64,000 bases of DNA from Mercurialis annua. Taxonomy: Eukaryota; Streptophyta; Magnoliopsida; Malpighiales; Euphorbiaceae. Every line of letters starts with the position of its first letter. The stretch's first letter is position 1. The translations under genes were made by a program, and so were the position numbers. Where the stretch lies: the NCBI RefSeq assembly GCF_937616625.2, contig NC_065574.1, positions 1,612,001 through 1,676,000 of the forward strand, in the 5' to 3' direction. Below are positions 24,691-37,179 of this stretch, in pieces. Below the pieces are notes generated by a model. It was not told the origin of the DNA, made no database searches, and saw nothing but the letters and a program-made list of their open reading frames with translations.

Positions 24691-26436
24691 ATGGCGGCCA
24701 CAGCCTCAAATCTCTCCCCTCTCTCAAAACCACCGCTATCAAACTCTCAGAAACCCCACAAAACCCTCCTCCCAAAAACCCTCCCAAAACCCTCAATTTT
24801 CTCTTCAAATATCTCCCGCACCCACAAATCCCACCTCGTTTTCGCCTCTAAAAACCCCATCTCCGACGTTATCTCGGCCAATAAAAAGTACCCAGATGAT
24901 GTTTTTGTAGAATACGAAGCTGATGATGACGATAAACCCCGTGAAGAGTGTGGTGTGGTGGGTATTTACGGCGACTCGGAAGCCGCCCGGCTCTGTTATT
25001 TGGCTCTCCATGCTTTACAGCACCGCGGCCAAGAAGGCGCTGGTATTGTTGCTGTTAATAATAATAATGTTTTGCAATCTGTTACTGGTGTTGGGTTAGT
25101 TTCTGAGGTTTTTAATGAGTCTAAACTTGATCAGTTACCTGGAGATTTAGCTATTGGTCATGTTAGATACTCTACTGCTGGGTCTTCTATGCTTAAAAAT
25201 GTTCAGCCTTTTGTTGCTGGGTATAGGTTTGGGTCTGTTGGTGTTGCTCATAATGGGAATTTAGTTAATTATCAGAAGTTGAGAGCTATGCTTGAGGATA
25301 ACGGTTCGATTTTTAATACTAGTTCGGATACTGAGGTTGTTTTGCATTTGATTGCTACTTCGAAAGCTAGACCTTTTCTTCTTAGGATTGTTGATGCTTG
25401 TGAGAAGTTAGTCGGCGCTTATTCGATGGTGTTTGTTACCGAGGATAAATTGGTTGCGGTGAGAGACCCTTATGGGTTTCGGCCTTTGGTTATGGGTAGG
25501 AGGAGTAATGGTGCTGTTGTGTTTGCTTCCGAGACTTGCGCTCTTGATTTGATTGAGGCGACGTATGAGAGAGAGGTTAGTCCTGGTGAGGTTTTGATTG
25601 TGGACAAAGACGGGGTTCAATCGCTTTGTTTAATGCCCCATCCGGAACCGAAGCAATGCATATTCGAGCATATTTACTTTTCTTTGCCTAATTCAATTGT
25701 GTTTGGTCGGTCTGTTTATGAATCAAGGCATCTTTTCGGGGAAATACTTGCTACTGAGGCTCCTGTTGATTGTGATGTTGTGATTGCTGTCCCGGATTCG
25801 GGGGTGGTGGCTGCACTTGGTTATGCAGCCAAGGCAGGTGTGCCGTTTCAGCAGGGATTGATCAGGTCACACTATGTAGGTCGGACTTTTATCGAGCCAT
25901 CTCAGAAAATTAGAGATTTCGGTGTTAAGCTTAAGTTATCCCCGGTGAGAGGGGTGTTGGAAGGGAAAAGAGTTGTCGTTGTTGATGACTCAATCGTGAG
26001 AGGAACTACATCGTCAAAAATTGTTAGGATGCTCAAGGAGGCCGGAGCTAAGGAAGTTCATATGAGGATTGCCAGTCCTCCAATTATCGCATCTTGTTAC
26101 TACGGAGTTGACACACCAAGTTCTGAGGAATTGATATCTAATAGAATGAATGTGGAGGAAATTAGGGAGTTTATTGGTTGTGATTCGCTCGCCTTTCTTC
26201 CATTGAATAGCTTGAAGCATTTGTTAGGGAATGAGTCCCCAAATTTTTGCTATGCTTGCTTCTCTGGGAAATACCCCGTTGAGCCGACGGAACTTAAAGT
26301 GAAAAAGGTCGGTGACTTTATGGATGATGGGTTGTACGGAAGTATTGAGTCTCTTGATGGGGGTTGGGTTCAAGGACCCGGAAGTCAGAATCTGGAGAAA
26401 GTTAGTGGAGCGCAGAAGCTGTCATCGTTTTCCTGA
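24691..26436 (+). CDS. ASE: Amidophosphoribosyltransferase (glutamine PRPP amidotransferase), chloroplastic
   Basis: A single uninterrupted frame of 581 aa. It catalyses the first committed step of purine synthesis: glutamine plus PRPP gives 5-phosphoribosylamine. An 86-residue Ser/Pro/Lys-rich N-terminus combines transit peptide and propeptide. The mature enzyme should start at C87 (EECGVVGIYG), the Ntn-hydrolase nucleophile exposed by propeptide removal. HRGQEGAGI and GHVRYSTAG belong to the glutaminase domain; VVVVDDSIVRGTTS (about residues 426-440) is the PRPP-binding loop. Cysteines 323, 469, 520 and 523 match the 4Fe-4S ligands of the Bacillus-type enzyme. Lack of introns is normal for this plant gene, so it is not evidence of a retrocopy: the frame is intact and targeted. 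Start is the first ATG after a CT-rich leader. Paralogue assignment (ASE1, 2 or 3) is not attempted. Confidence 0.98.
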   Translation: MAATASNLSPLSKPPLSNSQKPHKTLLPKTLPKPSIFSSNISRTHKSHLVFASKNPISDVISANKKYPDDVFVEYEADDDDKPREECGVVGIYGDSEAARLCYLALHALQHRGQEGAGIVAVNNNNVLQSVTGVGLVSEVFNESKLDQLPGDLAIGHVRYSTAGSSMLKNVQPFVAGYRFGSVGVAHNGNLVNYQKLRAMLEDNGSIFNTSSDTEVVLHLIATSKARPFLLRIVDACEKLVGAYSMVFVTEDKLVAVRDPYGFRPLVMGRRSNGAVVFASETCALDLIEATYEREVSPGEVLIVDKDGVQSLCLMPHPEPKQCIFEHIYFSLPNSIVFGRSVYESRHLFGEILATEAPVDCDVVIAVPDSGVVAALGYAAKAGVPFQQGLIRSHYVGRTFIEPSQKIRDFGVKLKLSPVRGVLEGKRVVVVDDSIVRGTTSSKIVRMLKEAGAKEVHMRIASPPIIASCYYGVDTPSSEELISNRMNVEEIREFIGCDSLAFLPLNSLKHLLGNESPNFCYACFSGKYPVEPTELKVKKVGDFMDDGLYGSIESLDGGWVQGPGSQNLEKVSGAQKLSSFS

Positions 26437-26559
26437 TGTGTACTTTATGTTTTCTCCTATTCGCCGAATTGAAAGGTTTTATACGCAGAAGTAACGAGGG
26501 TATGCAGACGTTTTCAATGAATATTAATATAACTTTTATTATGTTCCTTGGATTTATTG

Positions 26560-27780
26560 AGGCTCCGAAACCAGAACAGTAGGTGTTTACATTTTGCTAG
26601 ATTTAAACCATAAGTGATATGGCTTGCCAATTTTTAAGGATTCATAAATTTTGCTATAAGCATATTATTTTTTATTTATTTTACGATTTATATGCAGGAA
26701 AAAATGCTGCTTCACTTATAGCGATAGGATTCAAATTTATACTAAAGAAGTGTAACGGCTGTCAGCAAAATTTATTTTTCAATATTATCAAAAGAAGCTG
26801 CTTTCAAATAATTAGAAGTCTCTACTATTATTCATAGGATTATGTAAATGCAATTGTAGTTATGATGTTCTTTCTGGGTTTTGTTCTGATTTCTTCTACT
26901 CAATTGCAATCATCTTATTTTTGCATCAATTGACCAGAGACTTTAAATTAATCACCAAGTGTTTTTAAGGCCTTCATGTGTAGCTGATTTGTTCCCCACT
27001 CCAATCCTGCACGACGATAAAAGAGATCGGTTCATTTTCTACTTCAATCCGTTTACCTAACATCATATTTAATAGTAAGAACAGTCAACATTCCAAAGAA
27101 GAATATTTAAAATAAATTAAAATCGGTCAGTCAACCTGATAAAGAGAAACTTTTAATCAAATATGCAATGTTAAGATGCCAAGGTTTTAAATGATCCAGT
27201 CGCAGGAACTGAAAAATTGTCACTTGCATACAAATTTGGGTGGTGCTATTTTCAGAGCAAATCTTTTGTTATGACAAATTCACCCTTATTTATGATGAAT
27301 CCATCTCTCTTTTATTTACAAAAGAAGGATAATTTTTTAAAAATATGAAGATTTTCTATGTCCCTATCAATTCTTGCTCTGAAAATAGAGCCACCCTACA
27401 AATTTTATATGATTTATATTTCCTGTTTCTTTGGTAAACCACGTCTAAAATCATCAACTCGTTATATTTTATCACTGAAAAACCCAAATTTGAGTTTCCG
27501 CATTCAGTATTATTATAATTCTTAAATTATTTAAAATACAGTGTTTTGGCATGATAAAGAAATAAATACAAAACTTAATCCATGCAGGTAGCCAAATTGG
27601 TTGTAGATTCCGCTAATGTGGCATTATAACCATCATTGTGCTCATCATGAACCCCCCAAAAAATGGGTAATGCCCTCGTTCTCATTCCCACTTCATTAAA
27701 ATCTTGGGACTAAGTGCACCAAAAGGCCTGGAGAAACAGTATTGCAGAGCTATTTCATGACAATATGCAAGTAGCTCCAA
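26560..27780. other. Convergent spacer between ASE and DUS3 genes
   Basis: This holds the 3' untranslated regions of both convergent genes and one small MITE (27238-27397). No further coding sequence is seen. Confidence 0.6.
27238..27397. mobile_element. 160-bp hAT-like MITE with 8-bp target duplication
   Basis: The terminal inverted repeats are GGGTGGTGCTATTTTCAGAG at the left and the inverse of AGGGTGGCTCTATTTTCAGA at the right. It is flanked by perfect 8-bp direct repeats, ACAAATTT, at 27230-27237 and 27398-27405. An 8-bp duplication is characteristic of hAT transposases. Non-coding. Confidence 0.8.
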
Positions 27781-30700
27781 TTAGCCATTTTCTGCTCGGT
27801 CATACGCGTTGGACTTGTGCTTTGGTGAGAACGTAAAGCCGTCTGGAACTTTACCAAGCAACATTTCAGATATTCGAATCTGCAAAAAGGAAAAAGAAGT
27901 AATGAGAATTTATTAGCTCGTAGGTTTATGGTAAGTGTTTATCAACAATCTACAAGGCAATCAATCACATACCCAGTCAGCAGCAGAATCAGAAGCCATA
28001 AGTGTTTCAAGGTCGTCACGACCATAGTAGGATGGTGAACGCCAGTTAATCTTTTGTGGAATGACGTCCAAAAGACCAACAGGTATGTACCTACATGTGT
28101 AGCTAAGCCATTCCAACAAGAAATGCCTAATTGCCTCCACTCCTGAAAATTGCAATAAGCAAAGAATTACATCAGTTTATTTGTCCCTCAAGTCCAACTA
28201 GCTATATCATCATTAGCTCCAAGCATAAAGGTTACTTAAGGCGCAACACAATCTTGTTTGCGCCACACTACAGTGGATAATGCATCATATGCCTTCCCAC
28301 TTTTATTTTTCTCATGTATTCAGGCCAAAATATAAACAAGACCAACATTGTACCTTCACGCCCAGTTAAACAGAGAAAATAAAAGAGAATTTGTTATATT
28401 TCATGTAAACGATTAATACCTTTTGTATCAGAACCCCAATGTTCAAAGCCAAACTGAACATATTCTTTCAAAATATCCAATCGTTCTCCAGACCTGATGT
28501 CCCAATGTCTCTGTTCCTTGATTTCAGTAAATATCCAAGGCTGGAAAATCCAATTCATGTTATTCATAGGAATTTAAAGTTCCCCGTTGAGAAAACAAGC
28601 ACACAGTTCTGCGGCATGCAAGAAAATTGACCAACTTTATAAAATAGCAGCGGGACAGTTCAATGTTAAAAATACTAACCTTGATTAATGCTCCTCTAGC
28701 TATCATGCATGTAGAAAGCTCAGGGCAGTCAGACTTTTGCTTATTCCAGTCTGTATATGAAAAGATATCGCCATTTCCTAGTACTTGAAAAGATTCTGGG
28801 GCCTGTCTGGCACACTGGTTAATGTAGTCCCAATCAGCAAGCTTACTATAACGTTGCTGACGTGATCTACCATGAATTGTGACAGCATTGGCTCCCCAGC
28901 TGCCAATATCAGCAATTAAGGAATGAATACGATTTCTCCCTTCAAGGAATCCTGTTCGTACCTAGAGCAATAAAACACAGAAGAAACGATTTAAACCAAG
29001 CATAAAAAGAAGGGAAAAAAAAATAGAACAGAAACACAAGCAGTAAAACATATGATGGAAGTAATATCAAGCTTTAAAATAGAAACACAAAAGTATAAAG
29101 TACTTGACATTCGAGAGCATGGTAAACTACAAAGTGATGCACGGTTATAAATTACTACCTTGACAGTAATAGGCGTATCCACTATACTACTGGAAGAATT
29201 TACAATACTTTTCATCCGCATTGGTTTGTTAAGAAGAGCTGACCCAGCACCCTTGGTGACAACAATATCAATTGGACAACCCATATTTATGTCAATGAAG
29301 TCAACTGTGCATTCCTGATCTATAAGCTCAACTGTGCGTGCCACAGTATCACTATATGCCCCACATATTTGAACACCAAACAGATCTTCGGACGAATGGC
29401 GCCTTAGCAGTGCCCATTCTGAAGCTTGACCCTGACCTCATGAGAAAATTGTTATTCAGAAGTGTCCCATGGAATGTGCAATAGAGAAAAATAATCACAT
29501 GGAAATATTCCCAAAATAACGAATAAATTTAGTAATACTAGCTAATCTTCAGACTTTTAAGAATTAGATTGTATAATAACTCTTCAGCCTCAGAATCTGA
29601 ATCACTAAGACAAATCTAGTATACCATGTCATGACAACTAAAATCAATAGAATGAGATAATTTGCAGAAAACACTGACCTGCAAAAGATTTGTGCACATT
29701 GCCATTTCACCACAAGTTATATCGGCTCCTAATACTTTGCAAACCCTTCGGAAGGGAAGATTTCCAACAGTGGTCAAGGGTGCAAGATACAGCTTTCCTC
29801 TGAAGTCAATAAGCTTTTTTTCTCGTGGATGTGTTTTTAAACATTCGTCTCTTTCTGTCAGCGTATCATCAGCTATAGCTTTTGATTCAGTTTCTGGACA
29901 ACCAGCTTCCAGGTCTTTATCAGGAATACTTGTACCTATAGTGAATCAAATGCACGGCATCAATAAAATGCACTAGCAGAAACAAAAGTATAAAATAGAT
30001 TAAAAAGCTAAATGACCATTAGCATCTTCTCCAGAGCAACACTTCTCTTCAACATATGACTTCGCTTTTTTCACGGGTCTGTTTTCATCAGTCGTTGTCC
30101 CATCTGTATTATCCTCGGTTGACATTTCTGAAGTGCAATCCAATTTATTAGCCGCATCAATGACCACTTCACCATCGCAACCATTCCCATTAGTAGCGTG
30201 AGAATCAGTGGCAACTTCACCATCACAACCATTCTCATTAGTAGCATGAGAATCATTCTCACAAGCCTTATCAACATCCTCATCGTCACCCTTCTTTTTG
30301 AAACTGTTAGGTCCCTAATCAAAATTCGTAAACAAAACCAATGCAACAAAAATCAGCCATACAAAATCACTAACAACGACGCAACATCAGCATAGCCATA
30401 ACAGAATCTAAGTTACAACTAAATGCTATAAAAATTCTATTACCAGGAGGCCAAGAGACTTAAGTACAGCATCAGCTTTAGGAAACTTCATTTTATTCTT
30501 CCACAAAAGCTTCTGCACATCCTTATTAAATACATTCATCTCCGAATTTCTATCTCGCGAGTTATTCACAGTATCAGTAGTATTACCTCCCTTAACATCA
30601 TGCGTACCGTAAAATCTACAAGCCAATCCATAAGGACACCACTCTCCTTCGCCATTCTTAAACGGACATTGTCCTTCCAAATCATCAGGTTTCTGCATAA

Positions 30701-31123
30701 TCAATTAATCATAATCTATAACCAATCAAAAAATTAATAATTAAAAAACTAAAACTAAATAAAATTAATACAAATTAATGTATATACCTGAGCATTATAA
30801 GCTTCTAGGTCATGGCTAAGACGACACTTATCACCATAACGACACGAACTAACGTCTTCAGTTTTAGCTACTTGAGGACAGAGATGGAGTCCTGATTTCT
30901 TCTCCTGTAGGCGTTCGCGTTTGAGTTGTCGTTTGGATTTCTTCTCTTTGGCGACGGCGCTTTTAGTATCGGAAACGGTATCGTTTTGGTCGGTTCTAGC
31001 AGAGGGACGAGGACGGAGGAATTCTTTTTTCACCGGAGCTATTGATTTGGCGACTAGCTGTTCCGGCGTTTGGTAAGTTCCGTTATTGCTAACGTCAGCG
31101 AGTTCAGTAGCTGACTCGGTCAT
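27781..31123 (-). CDS. DUS3: tRNA-dihydrouridine(47) synthase [NAD(P)+]-like (DUS3) with two CCCH zinc fingers
   Basis: Nine exons: 31123-30788, 30692-30444, 30314-30017, 29935-29679, 29431-29159, 28961-28680, 28540-28420, 28142-27973 and 27879-27781. They encode 694 aa with all phases consistent. Two CCCH fingers lie near the N-terminus: C82-C94-C100-H104 and C121-C131-C137-H143. A Lys/Arg-rich stretch (residues 59-76) precedes them. The TIM-barrel FMN domain starts near [20 protein letters not shown]; the catalytic cysteine is C432 in [10 protein letters not shown], followed by [13 protein letters not shown] and [13 protein letters not shown]. The C-terminal helical domain follows. The family reduces U47 to dihydrouridine in tRNA; the human homologue is DUS3L. 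The linker coded by exon 3 is acidic and contains an internal duplication. That exon uses a non-optimal donor (AATG/GTCATT); the phase supports it. Confidence 0.95.
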
Positions 31124-31129
31124 GGTTAG

Positions 31130-32170
31130 CGAGTTCCTTCAGTAACTCAGTTTACTGTTTTTTTAGTTCGTTATGGGGTTTATTAGGGTTTTGATTGTAA
31201 AAGGTGACAAGTGATAACTGGTGAGTGGTGACTGCTTACTTACTGGGTGGTTAATAAAACGACGCAAGATTATACCGTTTTCTAAATTACGGATATGCCA
31301 CATGCTAATTGAGAATTTGCCCTCCAAATAATCCAGCATCATACGACATTTTAAATTTTTCAAAAATATCGTTACAATTTACATTCAAAAAATGAAAAAT
31401 AAATTAGAATCACATTTTTTTGTAACTGTCACACATAATGTGTCATTTCAGAAAATATATTAGTATATTATTAATAAACATGTTAAACACATTTTTATAA
31501 AAGAATAGGTCAAATAATATTTTTGTATATGACGATATATTGTAATTTTCTTAGTAAATGGAATAAACAGTTCGATTTGTGTAACTCGTTAAACATGTCA
31601 TGCTTGAGCTAATCATTACATGGTAATACGAATTACTAGCTCTAGTTTTTTATACGTATCTAGCAAACAACAAAATAGATTGATTTCAGAAAATAAGATC
31701 AAACCCAACTAAAATATATCACTTTAATTTAGTTTACTAATTAGATTTGAAATATTCAAAATTATAAAAAAAAAGTCCAAAAAGTTATAGTATATACCAA
31801 ACTTGTTGCCAAGGCAAGCTGCACGTAGATGATAAACAATGAGAATACAAGATTAACCAATCACTGAGAAAAAATAAAAGACAAAGTAAAGCTTATGTTC
31901 AACCATTCAAAATCACAACAAACCATCAATCTTAAGATTATAAGTCATATATATATATATCTACCAGATATTAACAAATACTATGATCATAAATATGTAT
32001 AAAGGCTTGTATATCACTTTAAATATCGTTCCGAGTTGGAAACGCAATGCAGGTTGAACTCATAACAACCACGCCTTGGGGGCTTTTGTTGGAGTTGAAT
32101 AACTAATGAATGAATTTACTGAGGAAACAAATTCAAAGGACCTATTTTGATAAGCAATAATCTCATCATT
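31130..32170. other. Spacer between DUS3 and bZIP genes
   Basis: This is the promoter side of DUS3 and the 3' side of the bZIP gene, both on the minus strand. It contains a short (AT)n run near 31950 and no coding exon. Confidence 0.6.
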
Positions 32171-32176
32171 CACAAA

Positions 32177-34755
32177 CTATTGATTGGATTCCGAATTCGA
32201 GGCTGTATTCCCTTCTTGTTGAGACTGTGGCTGTTGCTGCTGCAACTGATGAATGTTGACCCGAGAGGGTTGTGGTTGCTGCCGCTGAAACATCTGAGGG
32301 TTGATGGACAGCTGCTGAACCATACCGTTTGTTGGGTCAGAATCCCCGCTAAGCTCTGCAGTGGCGACCTTCAACCTCCGGACCTCACCGGTCAATGCTT
32401 CATTCAAAGCTGTAAAAAAATCAACACAGATAAGCATAGAAATGTCCGCACACAGTTCTCGCAAGCAAAAGAATAGCATTGAATAAGAATTCATAATAAA
32501 ATACTATGCACCGGTTTACTCAACAACCAACTTACAAGTTAATGGTCTAACTAATAACTTAACAATATTGTAAAAGAGGATTACTGCTGTTGCATATTTA
32601 CAGCACTAACTCACTGAATGCATTACTTGGTTGCGAAAATGTAATCTTAGAAAAAAAAAATTAATGATGTCAGAAGAAGTTTAGGTGTTTTGAGTACTAT
32701 GTGGAATCTGAGAGATAGAGAGTTAAAGTAGCATGCCACTATCATTCCATAAATACTTCACAAATAATTGTATTACAGTCAGATCAATCAAAGAAACCTT
32801 CTAAAATACTGTGAATGGTAAATGGCTTCATGGCTAGAAAAAATTGCAGAAAAGAAGTTAGATATGGACCAAAAGGGGTACCAAATAAGCACTAGTTCAA
32901 GATGTTGAAGTACATAACTCTGATTTCTGAGACATTCTGAAGTTCGGAATTTTTACTTTTTAAGTTACATTTTCAAGATATCGGGTTAACATGAGAAGTC
33001 GTAGATATGCAGATAAGAAAAATATACACGTGTAAAAAGTAAAATGGTAGATATTGAAGTAAAGATGGATCAAGAAAAAAAGTGTACCATCTCGGAGTTG
33101 TGCCTGTTGTTCCATGGCTTGTAGCCGGAACTTCAGTTCATTATTCTGGCTTGTAAGCCCAACAGAATCTCTCTGAGCAAAGAAAGAAATAATCAGTGAC
33201 TTAGAAGATAAAAAGTAGGATGTATAGGAAACAAGACCAAAGCATTCCAAATTGCTACCTGAAGAAGAGTCAGCTGAGCAGACAATGTGGTCGCTTCAGT
33301 CTGCAGAGTCTGAACCTTGTGTTCCAATTCTGAAATATATCTCATCTTCCTTTCTTTAGAACGGGCAGCTGATTGACGATTTGCTAAAATCCTAAAAATC
33401 AACGAAAGGCCATTAGATAAGTCATCTAAATAATTATTCAAACACTAAAGCAGAACAAAATGATACCTTTTTGCGCGCTTTGGATCAGATAATGCAATTT
33501 CAGCAAGTTTCTCATTAGCCATAATTTTTTTCAGCTCAGCACCACTAAACTCGCCATTTCCAAACTCCAAACTAAAGGCATTCCCATCAATTGAATTGGT
33601 AGGTGATAGTTGACCTGGGCGGTTACCAGGCGAAGGTGGCAGTTTCGGAGACTCGTCACCAAAGTTCAATTTGCCCATAAAACTATCCATTGAAACACTT
33701 CTGTAGTGTCTGCCAGTTGGAGCAATATCCCCTGCAGCATTTCGTTTGATCCCCTCTCTCTTCTCTGTCGAAGATCCTGCCCTCAACGAGCTACTCCCAC
33801 TCTCATTAACACTGCTTTCTGCCTCATTATCACTGCTATTATTGGTCTTCGTCCCGCTAGCTCTGCTATCTAAGTCCTCGCGATTCTCATTACCATTCCT
33901 ATCATCAGTTCCAGACGAGTTCAACGCATCAATATTATCCAAATTCATATACGCAGAAAACAAATCATCCACAACTTCACCTTCAGATTTCCTTTCACCC
34001 ATACCCTCCGCATTCCCATCGTTACCTCTCTCCCATTCCTTTTTCACCAACTGAGCCGGCTTAGCCACAGTTACATTTTCTTTTGCAGACACTGACCGCT
34101 CTAAAACACCCGAAGACCTCAGCGGAACAAGCGGTGGCGAAGATTGCATCACATTAGAAAACCCAAATGGAATATCACTATTAGACCTCCTATGCGCTTT
34201 TCTCGGAGGCAAGCTCTCGCCAACTCTCACACCATTAACCCTACTAAATGGGGAAGGCGGTAACAACGAATGAGAATTCCCATCCCTCTCTTCCATCGAC
34301 ACATCAGTCGACACAGGATCAGAATTTGACGACGAGTCACGAAAAGAGGCCGAGCTCAAAGGCGGCAGCGAATCAAGTGAAAAAAACGACGATGGCTGCG
34401 ACAAAGATCGCGAATGGCTCGGTCCCGAGGCGAAATTCGGAGAACCCAATTGCTGATTCCCCGGCCGAGACACCGGGATCTGAGAATATGGCGAAATGGG
34501 GGGGATCTGATTGGGATGAGAAGGTGGAATCCCTACTCTTTTGTTATTAGTATCAGCCAAACTAGTATTACTAGTGTTAAAATTGTGTGCAAATTGAGCA
34601 AAATGCCTAGCTCTCATTTGGGTTTGATTCAATTGAGGTATTTCAAGCTGATTCAAAGATGAAAAAGGCTGCTGATATTTAGAAGAATGTGTTGTTCCAA
34701 ATGATGAATGAAGCCTCTGCATCATTTCACTATTAGCTTGTTCAGTGTCCCCCAT
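32177..34755 (-). CDS. bZIP29: Group I bZIP transcription factor, bZIP29-like
   Basis: Four coding exons, 34755-33467, 33391-33259, 33172-33088 and 32409-32177, encode 579 aa. The long first exon carries a Ser/Pro/Asn-rich region with conserved group I blocks: [65 protein letters not shown] and [15 protein letters not shown]. Several RxxS-type sites are probable phosphorylation and 14-3-3 sites, known for VIP1 and RSG relatives. The basic region spans residues 430-445 ([16 protein letters not shown]), with N434 and, at the position usually Arg, K442, the hallmark of this subgroup. The leucine zipper runs across exons 2-4, and the C-terminus is Gln-rich. It is a nuclear DNA-binding regulator of cell-wall and growth genes in Arabidopsis. 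Overall order of motifs matches bZIP29/bZIP30 closely. Confidence 0.95.
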
Positions 34756-34862
34756 TTTTTTTCAAAACCCTTAAAAAAACACTCCCAAAATTCAAATTTA
34801 AGATCAACCCAGTTCAATTTACACTAAATCACAATCAATGAACTAAAACAAAACCCTAAAAT

Positions 34863-35095
34863 CTGCAAAAACAAAAATTAAAAACACCAGCATGAGTAAT
34901 AATGGAACTATTAGTAGTAAATTTTCTTACTGATTATTGATTAAGGAGCTACCTTTGTGAGCAAGCACCGGCATTTCAGTAATTTCTCCGAAATTAAGCT
35001 TCTTTTGTTGGCTATGGTGAGTGAAATGGCAGAGGAATAAATAAAAATTGAAAGCAAATCAAATCAAAGCAGAGCAGAGCAGGCGGTTTCTCTCT
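34863..35095 (-). other. Probable 5' leader with 90-bp intron of the bZIP gene
   Basis: On the minus strand, CACAAAG/GTAGCT at 34953/34952 is a good donor, and TTTTTGCAG/ATTTTAG at 34863/34862 a good acceptor. This would make a 90-bp intron in the 5' untranslated region, after a leader exon rich in CT/GA runs (about 34953-35095). Confidence 0.5.
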
Positions 35096-36949
35096 CTAAA
35101 TTTTTTATTTTTTACTACTGTTTGCTTGTAACTTTGTTTTTCTCGCTCTAGAATTTCACTTTGATCTAGAATATCTATACATCAATCTAGAATTAAAGTT
35201 TAACATTAAAAATTGAAGTGTGTGTATCTTTTTTTTGGTAAAATATACATTTGAGTCCTTGTATATTTGTATTTTATTTGAATCGGGCTACTTCATTAAT
35301 TTATACACATTAAAACCTTTTATCACAAAAATAATAGCAATGTCAAGTCGGCTAAAAAATTATTGCGGATTACTTTTAACTAAAATAAAAATAGGATCCA
35401 GTTTAAAAAATACTATAATATATCAATCTCACTAAATGTGTGTGAAATATATTCATATTATAAAACTTAAATTTAATAATTAAAAGCTTAATTGTTTTAA
35501 AAATCACAAAATTTAGCGTGTTTTGAATTTTAACACAAATTTTTAATTGCACAATTCTAAATATGAACTATCATTTTTAGCAATTCACAACACTGAGTAA
35601 TTTTTTATTAAAAATGATATTATTGACACTGGAATATACACTGTTCTAGTGTTCACATCAACAATTTTCAACGAAAACTGCTCAGATGTTTGAAATTGTA
35701 AAAACATAAAAGGTGGTGTTTGACGTTGAAAAATATAGAGTTCGTATTATATAGCAAACCGCGCTAAAATCCATGATTATAAAAGTAATTGAGCCAATAA
35801 TAAAAGTATATGGAGTCAGTTGGGAAAAGTGTAATAGTATAGGTATTTAAGTTTTGCCTATTATTTTGAGTATATTAATTTTTATACTACTTTTTTAAAA
35901 ATGAAATAAAAGGAAAAATAATAATGAGAAAGACGAAGACTACGACACGGATTTCATGACGGAGAGAAACGCGTGAATTTAATAAAGAAAATTTGTGTTT
36001 GTTTAATATTTTTAATTTCGGAAGATGTGAATTTCGGACGAATTTGAATTTCATTCCGACTTCATTTCCCTCTTTTCTTTCCTTTGTCTCCGCAGCTTAT
36101 TTAGGAATAAATTTTGATTTCTTTCGTATTTATTTGGTAATTTTTTTCTTAATCTCACGCTCTTTCTAGTCACTCTCAATTTCACTAATCATTCCTTATT
36201 TGGAGAAATTTAATCCCACACTCCAAATTATTGAATCCACAAAAAAACAACTTCTTTTATTTGTTTTCAACCATTTCTATTTATGGTATATTTTAAGCCT
36301 TTTACAAATACTAAAAAAATAGATTTTTATATTATTAAACTATAATTCAAATAATATAAATATTGGTAGCAAACTGTCGGATTGTACGTTCATTTTCTTC
36401 TACAAACGCTCCCCTCGCAATTGTCAAAAAAAAATGAAATATTTATAATGTATGTCGTTGTTATATGTCCGATACAAATTATTATTATTATTTTATAATT
36501 CAGATGTAAATGCCACAATATTTTATAATCAGACATTTATATTATTACATTTTTTTTCAAGAAATTTATTATATATTCTGAATTATAAAACTGATAATTC
36601 GTGTTTGCCTTTATTAGTATTTAAAATATGCTTTATAATTTCAAAACATGTTAAAGTTGTAATTATTTTATAACTAATTCTTATTATATTTGTTATAAAA
36701 ATTATTAAAATAAAAAATAAATAGTATGAAACTAGGATTCGAACAAAAAATATATGGTTTGGTTGAGGGAGCCATATTTACGATTTACACCATTCTTTAT
36801 AAAATAAACGGTGTATATTAATTTAATTAAAATTATATTTTTTTATCTATAATATCGATTTATAATAAATGGTGTGGATTTAATATATTTGACTTTACAA
36901 GTTCAAATGAACTTGAAATTTATACTTATAACTATCCGTAGAATCATTC

Positions 36950-37172
36950 TTTTTTTTATCTGATCATGAGGTGTCCTGAAACGGATTCCAACTATGAAAC
37001 AACACCTTTAAACCTTCTATATTCAAATTAATCTCCACTCGAGCCGGGTAGGTCCCTTGCGGAAGGCAAAATTCTGACTCTAAATTTTAAACGGCTGTAT
37101 ATATAAATACGATTCGAACCCGTGACCTCATTTAAGTTAGAAGAGGCTTTAACAACTCATCTACGTCTGGGT
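36950..37172 (-). mobile_element. tRNA-derived SINE
   Basis: Read on the minus strand it starts AACCCAGACGTAGATGAGTTG (A-box-like, 37151-37170) and has GGTTCGAATC (B box, 37111-37121). It continues through GGGACCTACCCGGCTCGAG to an A-rich 3' tail (T run at 36950-36958 on plus). TAGAATCATTC at 36939-36949 recurs at 37543-37553, just beyond a later insertion, and is its probable 11-bp target duplication. Confidence 0.75.
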
Positions 37173-37179
37173 TAATAGA

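Noticed and set aside
24691..26436. Amidophosphoribosyltransferase as a processed retrocopy because it lacks introns
   Set aside because: Intact frame, transit peptide, all catalytic and Fe-S residues; plant genes of this family are commonly intronless, and no poly(A) tract or target duplication is seen.
33746..34054. Plus-strand 102-codon frame and neighbours at 34248-34662
   Set aside because: Antisense shadows of the long bZIP first exon.
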